DNA from: JAQVXR01 sp050945755 | GTDB taxonomy: Bacteria; Bacillota; Dehalobacteriia; Dehalobacteriales; Dehalobacteriaceae | Assembly (NCBI GenBank): GCA_050945755.1 | Contig: JBMNTN010000011.1 | Coordinates: 1-49,503 of the forward strand | Reading direction: 5' to 3' | DNA: 49,503 nucleotides | Part shown: in pieces, positions 8,557 through 15,754 of the stretch | How positions within the stretch are numbered: position 1 is the first letter of the stretch | Layout: every line of letters begins with the position of its first letter | Program-made: the position numbers and the translations under genes | Notes under the pieces: generated by a model | What the model was told of the DNA's origin: nothing | Database searches by the model: none | What the model saw: the letters and a program-made list of their open reading frames with translations, nothing else

Positions 8557-8577
8557 CTAGCAATTTATGTGCCAAAT
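8557..8577 (-). promoter_or_regulatory. Sigma-54 (-24/-12) promoter of GcvT-DapA gene
   Basis: The minus strand reads TTGGCACATAAATTGCTA, an essentially perfect RpoN consensus (TTGGCACR-N4-TTGCW). GG is at plus-strand 8572-8573 and GC at 8560-8561, 10 bases apart. The predicted start near 8548 gives a leader of about 155 bases before the TTG start codon. The dyads at 8938-8976 lie about 370-400 bases upstream. Confidence 0.85.
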
Positions 8578-8691
8578 TTGTTTTGCTTCTCCTTTTATAA
8601 AAATTCCATAAGATCCCATTTTCATATTTTTCTCCAATTTACAACAACACAATTAACCGCCTTATTTATTAAATCCCAATCCAGTACTATG

Positions 8692-8737
8692 CAAAAAATA
8701 TTGTCATTTTCAAATCAAATTTGAAAATGACAATATT
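8692..8737 (-). terminator. Perfect 19-bp AT-rich hairpin with T-run
   Basis: Arms 8697-8715 and 8719-8737 are perfectly complementary around a 3-base loop. On the minus strand the hairpin runs into TTTTTT, so it can act as a terminator that stops read-through from the activator gene before the sigma-54 promoter. It lies between the dyads and that promoter. Confidence 0.6.
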
Positions 8738-8937
8738 CTGTATTACTTCTATAAAAATCTGCATCGATCATTGATCAACAACAGTTTGCAACCAAAAATC
8801 CGGATGTCGAGAGGGATATTATGGTCCCTTCCAAAACCTGCATAAGTATAAAAACTGTCTAAGCAATATGTGTAAATATAAACCACGACTACTTACCTTT
8901 TATGATACTTAAAATGTTCGATTAACTTGCAGCGCCC

Positions 8938-8976
8938 TGATGGTTTTTTTCACCAGGTTGGTGATTATTTTCATCG
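8938..8976. promoter_or_regulatory. Tandem 18-bp dyads, putative sigma-54 activator sites (locus C)
   Basis: Sites at 8938-8955 (TGATGGTTTTTTTCACCA) and 8959-8976 (TGGTGATTATTTTCATCG), 21 bp apart. They lie between the activator gene and its likely target. Together with loci A and B they give the consensus TGRTGR-N6-TCAYCA. Likely bound by the Fis-type HTH of the product of 9275-11023. Confidence 0.65.
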
Positions 8977-9043
8977 CAATCTCTTCTTAACAACCACATC
9001 CAAAGTATCATCTCATTACGGCATGCTTCACCATAACAAAAAA

Positions 9044-9078
9044 TAAAGCAATCCCTTTTGAATAGGACTGCTTACTAA
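9044..9078 (-). terminator. Terminator of sigma-54 activator gene
   Basis: Hairpin formed by AAGCAATCCC and a partner around 9065-9073 with mismatches, followed on the minus strand by TTTATTTTTTG. It lies about 200 bases beyond the activator stop. It is similar in sequence to the terminator at 115-138. Confidence 0.5.
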
Positions 9079-9274
9079 ACTTGAATTATCTTCTATTCTA
9101 AAATACTATCTCAAAAGGCTAATTTCGTTATGCCAGAATAAGCTCACTTTGAATCATTAGCCCAACACAACCATATAAATAAATAATGTTGCCGCTTCTT
9201 ACATAAGTAATTTTTTAACACACCCTTTGTTTAAACCAATATAATATCACTCTTAATTTTTCCCTGAAAAAACT

Positions 9275-11023
9275 TTAAGAATATTTTTTTAAAATTTTAA
9301 CCACTGTAGAAGGGTCAATCTCCAAAGCTTCGGCAGCTTTGCGAGTAGTACGGTACATTTTATATGCTTTGGTAACAAGCTGTTTTTCCAGCTCTCTCTT
9401 CGCCTGTTTATAAGGCATAATCTTCGTACAAATAACTTTTCCTTTATCTCTGTCTCTATCGGTTACCATTTCATCAAAATATTTAACTGAAATAATGTCA
9501 GAATCACTAACAACGATCATTCTTTCCATAACGTGTTCCAATTCTCTTACGTTTCCCGGCCAATCATATTTTAACATTTCCTCAATAATTTCTGGTTCCA
9601 ATCTCTTTTCCATATTATACTTATTGTTGAATCTTTTCAAAAAATATTCTGCCAAAATGGGAATATCCTCATATCTTTCCCTGAGAGGGGGAATTTTTAT
9701 AGGTACTACATTAAGTCGGTAAAATAAGTCGATCCGGAAGGTACCCTCATCTACCATCTTTTGGAGATCTCGATTGGTAGCCGTAATTATCCTGGTATTG
9801 ATTTTAATTCTCTTTGTTCCTCCCACCCTAGTAATTTCCGAATCCTGTAAAAATTCAAGTAATTTTACTTGCAAACTTAAAGGTATTTCCCCAATCTCGT
9901 CCAAAAATAAAGTCCCGGTTTGGGCTAATTCCACTTTTCCTTTTTTACCGCTCTTACTTGCCCCTGAAAACGCCCCTCCCTCATAGCCGAATAATTCGGA
10001 TTCCAATAAGTTCTCTGGAATAAGCCCGCAATTAATTTTTATAAAAGGGTAGGTTTTTCTTTGACTAAAATAATGGATGGTTTTCGCCACCACTTCTTTT
10101 CCCACACCAGTTTCTCCATGAATAAAAACATTTGAATCCAAAGGGGCCACTTTTAAAATTGTTTTGATAACATTGTTCATTTCTTTACTGCCAATAATAA
10201 AATTTATATTAGCAAACGCTTCTTTATGCAGCCTGTCAATTTCCAAATCCTTTTGTTCTAATTCGATTTCCTTCTTTCGTAATTTCCTATTTAAATCAAC
10301 AATTTCCTCAACATTTTTTGACGTACAAATCGCATAGGCAATCTCCCCGTTTTTATCCATAATTGGAACAGATGTACTAAGTCTGGTTTCACCTGAGCGC
10401 AAAGTTGTCCTTAAATTAACTTTTTTCTTTGTTTTTAAAACCTCCAGTGCAGCACTGGGATAAAAAACCTTTTCTTCTACTAAATCTTGAAGCTTTCGCC
10501 CTACTGTTTCCGATTCTTTAAGCCCCATCACCTTTTCAGCTTTTGGGTTTACTAAAATGACTCGTCCATTTCGATCTGTTACTATTATTTCTTCTTCTAA
10601 ATGTTCAAATACGTCTTTATATCCGATTATAGGATCCGCATTAAGACTATACATATTTCCAACAGTGGAAATAATTTTTCTGAGACTTTTTATGTTATCA
10701 ATAACAGCAAAGGGTATATTCCCTTGATTAATCACTACCCCAACATTGAAGTCACATTCTTTTAATATATCTATTTCCTCATCTTCAGATAATAGACAAA
10801 ATTTTTCGTCCCCTCTTAGTTCTTCTAAACTAACATCACTATTCTCTTGCTCCGTTAAGCCCTGTATAATAGATGACAATCTAAAAACCTTTAAAACATC
10901 TTTTCCCTTAATAAGGATTACATAATCAATATTGCGAGTAAAAATGTCATCACTAATCTCCTTAAGTTTTCTTGAAGACGGATATACTGCAAAATCCTTT
11001 GAAGCTAAATCTCTAATTTTCAT
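9275..11023 (-). CDS. CBS/PAS-domain sigma-54 enhancer-binding transcription activator
   Basis: 582 residues. Residues 1-115 look like a pair of CBS-type motifs. Residues about 138-240 are a PAS domain (IIVTDRNGRVILVNPKAEKV). A short coiled linker follows, then the sigma-54 AAA+ domain: Walker A GETGVGKE at 303-310, sigma-54 contact loop GAFSGA at 350-355 (a variant of GAFTGA), Walker B TLFLDE at 371-376. The C-terminus has a Fis/TyrR-type helix-turn-helix (TRKAAEALEIDPSTVVKIL). It would remodel RNA polymerase-sigma-54 at the promoters found here. The ATG at 11023 is chosen (AAGGGG, spacer 9). A small ligand or redox cue sensed by PAS or CBS is plausible but not shown. Confidence 0.9.
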   Translation of the reverse strand: MKIRDLASKDFAVYPSSRKLKEISDDIFTRNIDYVILIKGKDVLKVFRLSSIIQGLTEQENSDVSLEELRGDEKFCLLSEDEEIDILKECDFNVGVVINQGNIPFAVIDNIKSLRKIISTVGNMYSLNADPIIGYKDVFEHLEEEIIVTDRNGRVILVNPKAEKVMGLKESETVGRKLQDLVEEKVFYPSAALEVLKTKKKVNLRTTLRSGETRLSTSVPIMDKNGEIAYAICTSKNVEEIVDLNRKLRKKEIELEQKDLEIDRLHKEAFANINFIIGSKEMNNVIKTILKVAPLDSNVFIHGETGVGKEVVAKTIHYFSQRKTYPFIKINCGLIPENLLESELFGYEGGAFSGASKSGKKGKVELAQTGTLFLDEIGEIPLSLQVKLLEFLQDSEITRVGGTKRIKINTRIITATNRDLQKMVDEGTFRIDLFYRLNVVPIKIPPLRERYEDIPILAEYFLKRFNNKYNMEKRLEPEIIEEMLKYDWPGNVRELEHVMERMIVVSDSDIISVKYFDEMVTDRDRDKGKVICTKIMPYKQAKRELEKQLVTKAYKMYRTTRKAAEALEIDPSTVVKILKKYS

Positions 11024-11046
11024 TTTCTCAGCCCCTTTTGGAAGCA

Positions 11047-11076
11047 ATTATAATAGTACAGTTAATTTAAAGTTAA
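11047..11076 (-). promoter_or_regulatory. Sigma-A promoter of activator gene
   Basis: -35 TTAACT (plus 11071-11076) and -10 TATAAT (11047-11052) with an 18-base spacer, just upstream of the chosen ATG. The leader would be very short, under 20 bases. Confidence 0.45.
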
Positions 11077-11222
11077 ATTATAACATAGATTAGATTTTTT
11101 ACTTCACTATTCATTATTAAGGAAGATAAGTTGGTTTTATTAAAACACCCCATTGCCATGTCAAAACAGATTGGATCTGCCGTTTATAATAGAGATTAGA
11201 CAACTGTGTTTGGAGTAGAATC

Positions 11223-11840
11223 TTAAGACGTAAATTTCATATACCATTCAGGTACCGGTCCAATAATTATACTTTCAGTCACCGGGACTTGCATAGAAAT
11301 ATTTATTGTGGATCCCATCATAGGTACAACAACCTTTAAATCGGTCTTGATATTAAAGAAAATCCGATGCTTGGTCTGATTTATTCCCGCCTCAACAAAT
11401 TCATCCATTACATCCACATCAACCGTCCCCACCGGTACCACCTCCACTTTTAACGGCGGTCCGGTATTAGAAAGCAGGGCACTTCCCGTAATTAAACCCA
11501 GTGGAATGGAAATTCCTTGAGATTTTAAATCATTCAAGTCCCGTTCTATTTCCAGGGTAGTTTGTGTTGCTAACTGATTAATCACTCGGGTATTTGGCAT
11601 CATTAAAACCACCCGGTCTTGGCTGTCCTTGTGTATGTCCATAATATCCCCGTACTTATTATTTATTGTATTACGACTTACAGCCTCGTTTATTATTTTT
11701 GTAGCAGCCAACTTTGTCTTGGCTTCAGCAATTGATTGAATAGCAGGTGCCAAATTTATTTCCAAAAAAATTAATAACCCAAAAACAACAAATAATAAAA
11801 AGCAAAAATTCCTTAATAGCCTGTTCCGGTTTCTTCTCAC
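11223..11840 (-). CDS. yunB: Sporulation protein YunB
   Basis: About 205 residues with one N-terminal membrane helix (FCFLLFVVFGLLIFLE) after a basic stretch, followed by an extracytoplasmic domain. The ending GPVPEWYMKF and the block TGPPLKVEVVPVGTVDVD are typical of YunB, a sigma-E-controlled protein required for normal spore formation in Bacillus. The GTG at 11840 is preferred because GGAGG lies 11 bases away; the GTG at 11852 directly abuts that site. It stands alone, pointing away from the glycosyltransferase gene. Confidence 0.85.
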   Translation of the reverse strand: MRRNRNRLLRNFCFLLFVVFGLLIFLEINLAPAIQSIAEAKTKLAATKIINEAVSRNTINNKYGDIMDIHKDSQDRVVLMMPNTRVINQLATQTTLEIERDLNDLKSQGISIPLGLITGSALLSNTGPPLKVEVVPVGTVDVDVMDEFVEAGINQTKHRIFFNIKTDLKVVVPMMGSTINISMQVPVTESIIIGPVPEWYMKFTS

Positions 11841-11936
11841 CTGGTTTTTCACCTCCGCATACTATTTATATGAAGGTGAAAAATAAAGGTTACTCTAAAA
11901 AAATAAAAATGTCTAAAGCAAAATCATTTTTACCGG

Positions 11937-13049
11937 TTAAACTAAATACTCTTGACACACAAACTGGCAGATATCTTCAGCAGAAGATGGCTTAGCCAGA
12001 TATAGGGCCATTTCCTTCATGTGCCTCATTCGCAAGCCATTTTTCATTAATTGGTTAATCAGAGGCGGAAGACTTTCAGGATGCTTTGCTTTTACTGCAA
12101 CACCCCAGTTAAGTAAAAATTCAGTATTCCTATCCTCCTGACCGGGCAGTGGATCTACAATCACCATTGGCAAGCCTTTAGCCAACACTTCCGCGGTAGT
12201 AAGACCACCCGGCTTAGTCACTATCAAATCAGCTGCAGACATTAATTCGCTTACATTTTCAACAAAGCCATAAACATGCAAATTTTGAGAAGTGTATGAT
12301 AGATTACCAAGCTCCTTTTGGAGATTACTATTCTTCCCGCAAACAGCAATAACCTGCATATCTTCGTTGGCAATTAGTGACTGTACTGTTTCCTTGACCG
12401 CCCCCATCCCAAGACCTCCGCCCATCACAAGAACGACGGATCTTGCATCCAATCCAAGTTTTTCTTTCACTGCCTTCTTTTCCAAATGCCGAGAAAACTC
12501 TGCCCTGATAGGAATCCCGAAGGGTTTAACCTTTTGAGGGGGCATTCCCTTGGCAATACATTCATATATAAGCTGATTTGAAGGAATCATGAAACAGTCA
12601 GTGTTTGGGTGAATCCAAAAAGCATGAATGGTAAAATCCGTTAAGACCACTACAGTGGGAATTTTCAACCCGGTTTTTTCTTTTAATACTGAAATAATAC
12701 CGGCAGGAAAAGCATGGGTACAAATTATTATATTCGGTTGGAACTTATCAATAAGTAATTGCAGTCTATAAGAGAGAAGCTTGTTCAACACCTGTCCAAG
12801 ATCTATTAAGTGTTCACCTTCCTCCGCCTGACGGTATAGATAGCCCCATACTTTGGGACTGAATTTTAGAGTTTCCATATAACTACCCATCACCACTTTA
12901 TGTAGTGTAGGATTAATGTAATCAAACGTATCAATAATTTGGGTTTTTACATCCGGAATAATCTGCTTAAACTGCTGTTCCAAAGATTTTGCAGCTGAGT
13001 CATGCCCGGAACCTATAGAAACAGAAAAAAACAAAATATTTTTCTTCAC
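11937..13049 (-). CDS. UgtP/MGDG-synthase-type glycosyltransferase
   Basis: 370 residues, GT28 family. The N-terminal block SIGSGHDSAAKSL is the acceptor-domain signature of diacylglycerol glycosyltransferases. The C-terminal sugar-nucleotide block includes VMGGGLGMGAVKE and ADLIVTKPGGLTTAEVLAKG. These enzymes add glucose or galactose from a UDP-sugar to diacylglycerol at the membrane, making glycolipids or lipoteichoic-acid anchors. GTG start after TGGAGG. Exact sugar and processivity cannot be read from sequence. Confidence 0.85.
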   Translation of the reverse strand: MKKNILFFSVSIGSGHDSAAKSLEQQFKQIIPDVKTQIIDTFDYINPTLHKVVMGSYMETLKFSPKVWGYLYRQAEEGEHLIDLGQVLNKLLSYRLQLLIDKFQPNIIICTHAFPAGIISVLKEKTGLKIPTVVVLTDFTIHAFWIHPNTDCFMIPSNQLIYECIAKGMPPQKVKPFGIPIRAEFSRHLEKKAVKEKLGLDARSVVLVMGGGLGMGAVKETVQSLIANEDMQVIAVCGKNSNLQKELGNLSYTSQNLHVYGFVENVSELMSAADLIVTKPGGLTTAEVLAKGLPMVIVDPLPGQEDRNTEFLLNWGVAVKAKHPESLPPLINQLMKNGLRMRHMKEMALYLAKPSSAEDICQFVCQEYLV

Positions 13050-13166
13050 GGCAACCTCCAGGAGATAAAAAGCATTATAGGTTTAAAAATCCGATTGGTG
13101 TCATTTTAACATACATTACGGATAAATTCTAAACTGGACCAGTATTTTATCCATTTAAAATAAACA

Positions 13167-13194
13167 TTAGTTTATGTTATATTTATGTTATAAT
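13167..13194 (+). promoter_or_regulatory. Promoter of class A PBP gene
   Basis: Extended -10 TGTTATAAT (hexamer 13189-13194) with a weak -35-like TTAGTT at 13167-13172. It is about 50 bases upstream of the start codon, in the divergent gap with the glycosyltransferase gene. Confidence 0.45.
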
Positions 13195-13247
13195 AGCTAA
13201 GATAATGTTGTTAATACCCGCTCTTCATTAGACGAGGAGGTAGGATG

Positions 13248-15704
13248 ATGTCAAATCAAAAAAAGAAGAAGCGAAAGCTCAAGTTTTCTCGGTTAATTCT
13301 CCTGGTAATAATTGTTCTGTTCATTATTTGCAGTGGAACTGCCCTAGGTTTGGTAATCAGCGCAGCGAGTAATCTTCCAGATTGGAGTGCAGCTGATTTA
13401 GAGGCGGACAAAACCAGCTTTGTTTATGACATGAACGGCGATTTGATGATGAAACTTCATAAAACAGAAAACCGCACTCCAGTTGAATTGGAACAGATAC
13501 CTTCCTATTTGATTGATGCTTTTATTGCCACAGAAGATGTGCGTTTTAAACAGCACCACGGAATCGATGTAAGAAGAATAGTCGGTGCCTTTATTGCCGA
13601 CGTAAGAAATCGCAGCTTTTCCGAAGGCGCAAGCACCATTACCATGCAACTTGTCCGAAATGCGATTTTAGAAGATCAAGAAAAAAGACTCGAGAGAAAG
13701 ATTAAAGAAGCTTTACTGGCGATTCAAGTAGAAAGAAACTATACAAAAGAAGAAATATTATCCATGTATTTAAATGAAATTTTCTTTGGTCATGGGACAC
13801 ATGGGGTTCAAGCAGCTGCACAAACATACTTTGGTAAAGATGTGCAGGATTTAACTCTTGGTGAATCTGCTATGTTGGCTGGCTTAGTGCGAAATCCACG
13901 AACCTATTCACCGTTTCTCAATCCGGAAAATGCCTTGCGCATTAGAAATGTCGTTCTCGATAACATGGTTCGTTACAAAAAAATAACCCAAGAACAGGCT
14001 GATGTAGCAAAGCAAGAATCTTTACAACTTGCTGACTATAAACAGAGATCAGTATACGCTTATCCCTGGTTTACCGATTATGTGATTGATGAAGCAGAAG
14101 ATCTGTTGGAAGATGCCGGCTACGAACCAAGTCAATTATATACCGAAGGTTTTCGCATCTATGCTACTATGGATCCGGTAATTCAAAAAGCGGCGGAAGA
14201 CACCTATGAAGATGAATCCTTTTTCCCAAAAAGCAATTCCGCTGACCCTATTCAAAGTGCTATGGCCGTTTTGGATCCTGCAACCGGTGAAATCCGTGCT
14301 CTGATTGGCGGTAGAGAACATGTGACAAAAAGAGGCTTAAATCGAGCAACTGATATGAAACGTCAACCCGGTTCCGTCATTAAACCTATTGCCGTTTACG
14401 CACCGGCATTGGAAATAGGCTACACTCCTGCCAGTGTGGTTGATGATGTTCCGGTAGCATTTGGGTCTTACAAACCGGAAAATTACGATGGACAATATCG
14501 TGGCTTAATTAGCATGAGGGAAGCTGTTCAGTATTCAGTTAATGTCCCGGCAGTAAAATTTCTAAATCAAATTGGGATAAGTGAGGGTTTTAACTTTGCC
14601 AAAAATCTTGGCCTGCCTCTCGACGAAAAAAATGATAAAAATCTTTCTCTGGCATTAGGTGGTCTGACCCATGGGGTTGCTCCCTTAGACCTAGCGGCTG
14701 CATATGCTGCATTTGATAACCAAGGAGTATATATTGAGCCCCATGCAATTTCGAAAATTTGTGACCAAAAGGGAAATATAATTGTTGAGATTACTCCCAA
14801 GAAGCATATAGCTATGTCTGAGCAGACAGCTTACTTGATGACTGATATCTTAAAAACTGTTGTTGATGCCGGAACAGGAACCAGAGCTAAAATGAACCGG
14901 CCGGTCGCAGGTAAAACCGGAACAACTCAGCTCCCGGACAAAAAAGGATTTCAAAATCGCACAGGTAATAAAGACGCTTGGTTCGCTGGTTATACCCCGG
15001 AATTGGTGGGAGTAGTTTGGATGGGTTATGATGAGGATTATGACAAAAACGGCAAAGCCCAATATCTCAATAGAGTATACGGGGGACAATATCCGGCAAG
15101 AATCTGGAAATCCGTAATGGACCAGTCTTTAAAAAAAGTCAAGGTAAAACCTTTTACTATGCCGAGTGGCATTGTCTCAAAAGCAATAGATTCTAAATCA
15201 GGAAAACTACCCAGTGATTTAACTCCTGATAACTTTATCCGGACAGAAATCTTTGCCAAGCAAAATGTGCCCACTGAAACATCAGATGTTTGGGTAACCG
15301 CTTCCATCTGCCCAGAGAGTAGTCTCTTGGCTAATGAATTTTGTCCGGTTAAAATCTCTGGAGTATTTTTAAAACGTCCTGAGCCATACCCAAATACCGG
15401 TAAAAAACCAAATGACGCAGACCTTTCTCTGCCTACCGGCAACTGCACACTACACGCAGCGATACCAAGCGGATCAAATAACAACCTAATAGCCATTTGC
15501 ACCGATCCCCGTCATGGAGGCGCACTGTTCTTGGCCAATACTCCTCAACCTCATGAAAACGGAGGTTGCCCTCAGGAATTTGTCGTCTTTATCTCTCCTG
15601 AAACAGACCAAATTCCCACACAATCTTGTGAACTCGAAGACCATCTAATTACACATGAATCGGAAAAAAAACATGATCATAAAAATAACAAAAAGAAAGA
15701 CTAA
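13248..15704 (+). CDS. Class A penicillin-binding protein (PBP1A-like)
   Basis: 818 residues. Basic N-terminus then one membrane helix (about 15-38). Glycosyltransferase-51 domain with EDVRFKQHHGID, GASTITMQLVRN and KEALLAIQVERNYTKEEIL. Transpeptidase domain with active-site Ser376 in SVIK, an SVN motif, and KTGTT (Lys556). A 140-residue C-terminal tail with scattered cysteines and a His/Lys-rich end follows. It polymerises and cross-links peptidoglycan outside the membrane. Two ATGs are adjacent (13245, 13248); the second has the better distance from GAGGAGG. Confidence 0.93.
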   Translation: MSNQKKKKRKLKFSRLILLVIIVLFIICSGTALGLVISAASNLPDWSAADLEADKTSFVYDMNGDLMMKLHKTENRTPVELEQIPSYLIDAFIATEDVRFKQHHGIDVRRIVGAFIADVRNRSFSEGASTITMQLVRNAILEDQEKRLERKIKEALLAIQVERNYTKEEILSMYLNEIFFGHGTHGVQAAAQTYFGKDVQDLTLGESAMLAGLVRNPRTYSPFLNPENALRIRNVVLDNMVRYKKITQEQADVAKQESLQLADYKQRSVYAYPWFTDYVIDEAEDLLEDAGYEPSQLYTEGFRIYATMDPVIQKAAEDTYEDESFFPKSNSADPIQSAMAVLDPATGEIRALIGGREHVTKRGLNRATDMKRQPGSVIKPIAVYAPALEIGYTPASVVDDVPVAFGSYKPENYDGQYRGLISMREAVQYSVNVPAVKFLNQIGISEGFNFAKNLGLPLDEKNDKNLSLALGGLTHGVAPLDLAAAYAAFDNQGVYIEPHAISKICDQKGNIIVEITPKKHIAMSEQTAYLMTDILKTVVDAGTGTRAKMNRPVAGKTGTTQLPDKKGFQNRTGNKDAWFAGYTPELVGVVWMGYDEDYDKNGKAQYLNRVYGGQYPARIWKSVMDQSLKKVKVKPFTMPSGIVSKAIDSKSGKLPSDLTPDNFIRTEIFAKQNVPTETSDVWVTASICPESSLLANEFCPVKISGVFLKRPEPYPNTGKKPNDADLSLPTGNCTLHAAIPSGSNNNLIAICTDPRHGGALFLANTPQPHENGGCPQEFVVFISPETDQIPTQSCELEDHLITHESEKKHDHKNNKKKD

Positions 15705-15715
15705 TACACAATCAA

Positions 15716-15742
15716 CAAAAAGCACTCCCAGAGTGCTTTTTG
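15716..15742. terminator. Bidirectional terminator between PBP and mutS2
   Basis: 12-bp perfect stem (15716-15727 / 15731-15742) with a 3-base loop and A/T-runs inside the arms. It lies between two convergent genes and serves both. Confidence 0.9.
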
Positions 15743-15754
15743 TTTAGATTAAAA

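Larger units (their letters stand above)
8394..9274. other. Long regulatory intergenic region
   Basis: About 880 bases without a convincing gene. In minus-strand order it holds the activator-gene terminator (9044-9075), the dyads (8938-8976), a 19-bp hairpin (8697-8737), the sigma-54 promoter (8557-8577) and the leader of the fusion gene. I see nothing else supportable. Confidence 0.7.

Noticed and set aside
8740..8930. Short frames in the long intergenic gap
   Set aside because: None has a ribosome site, useful length or recognisable motif.
15038..15502. 154-residue minus-strand ORF
   Set aside because: Mirror of the PBP C-terminal region; low-complexity composition and no start signal.
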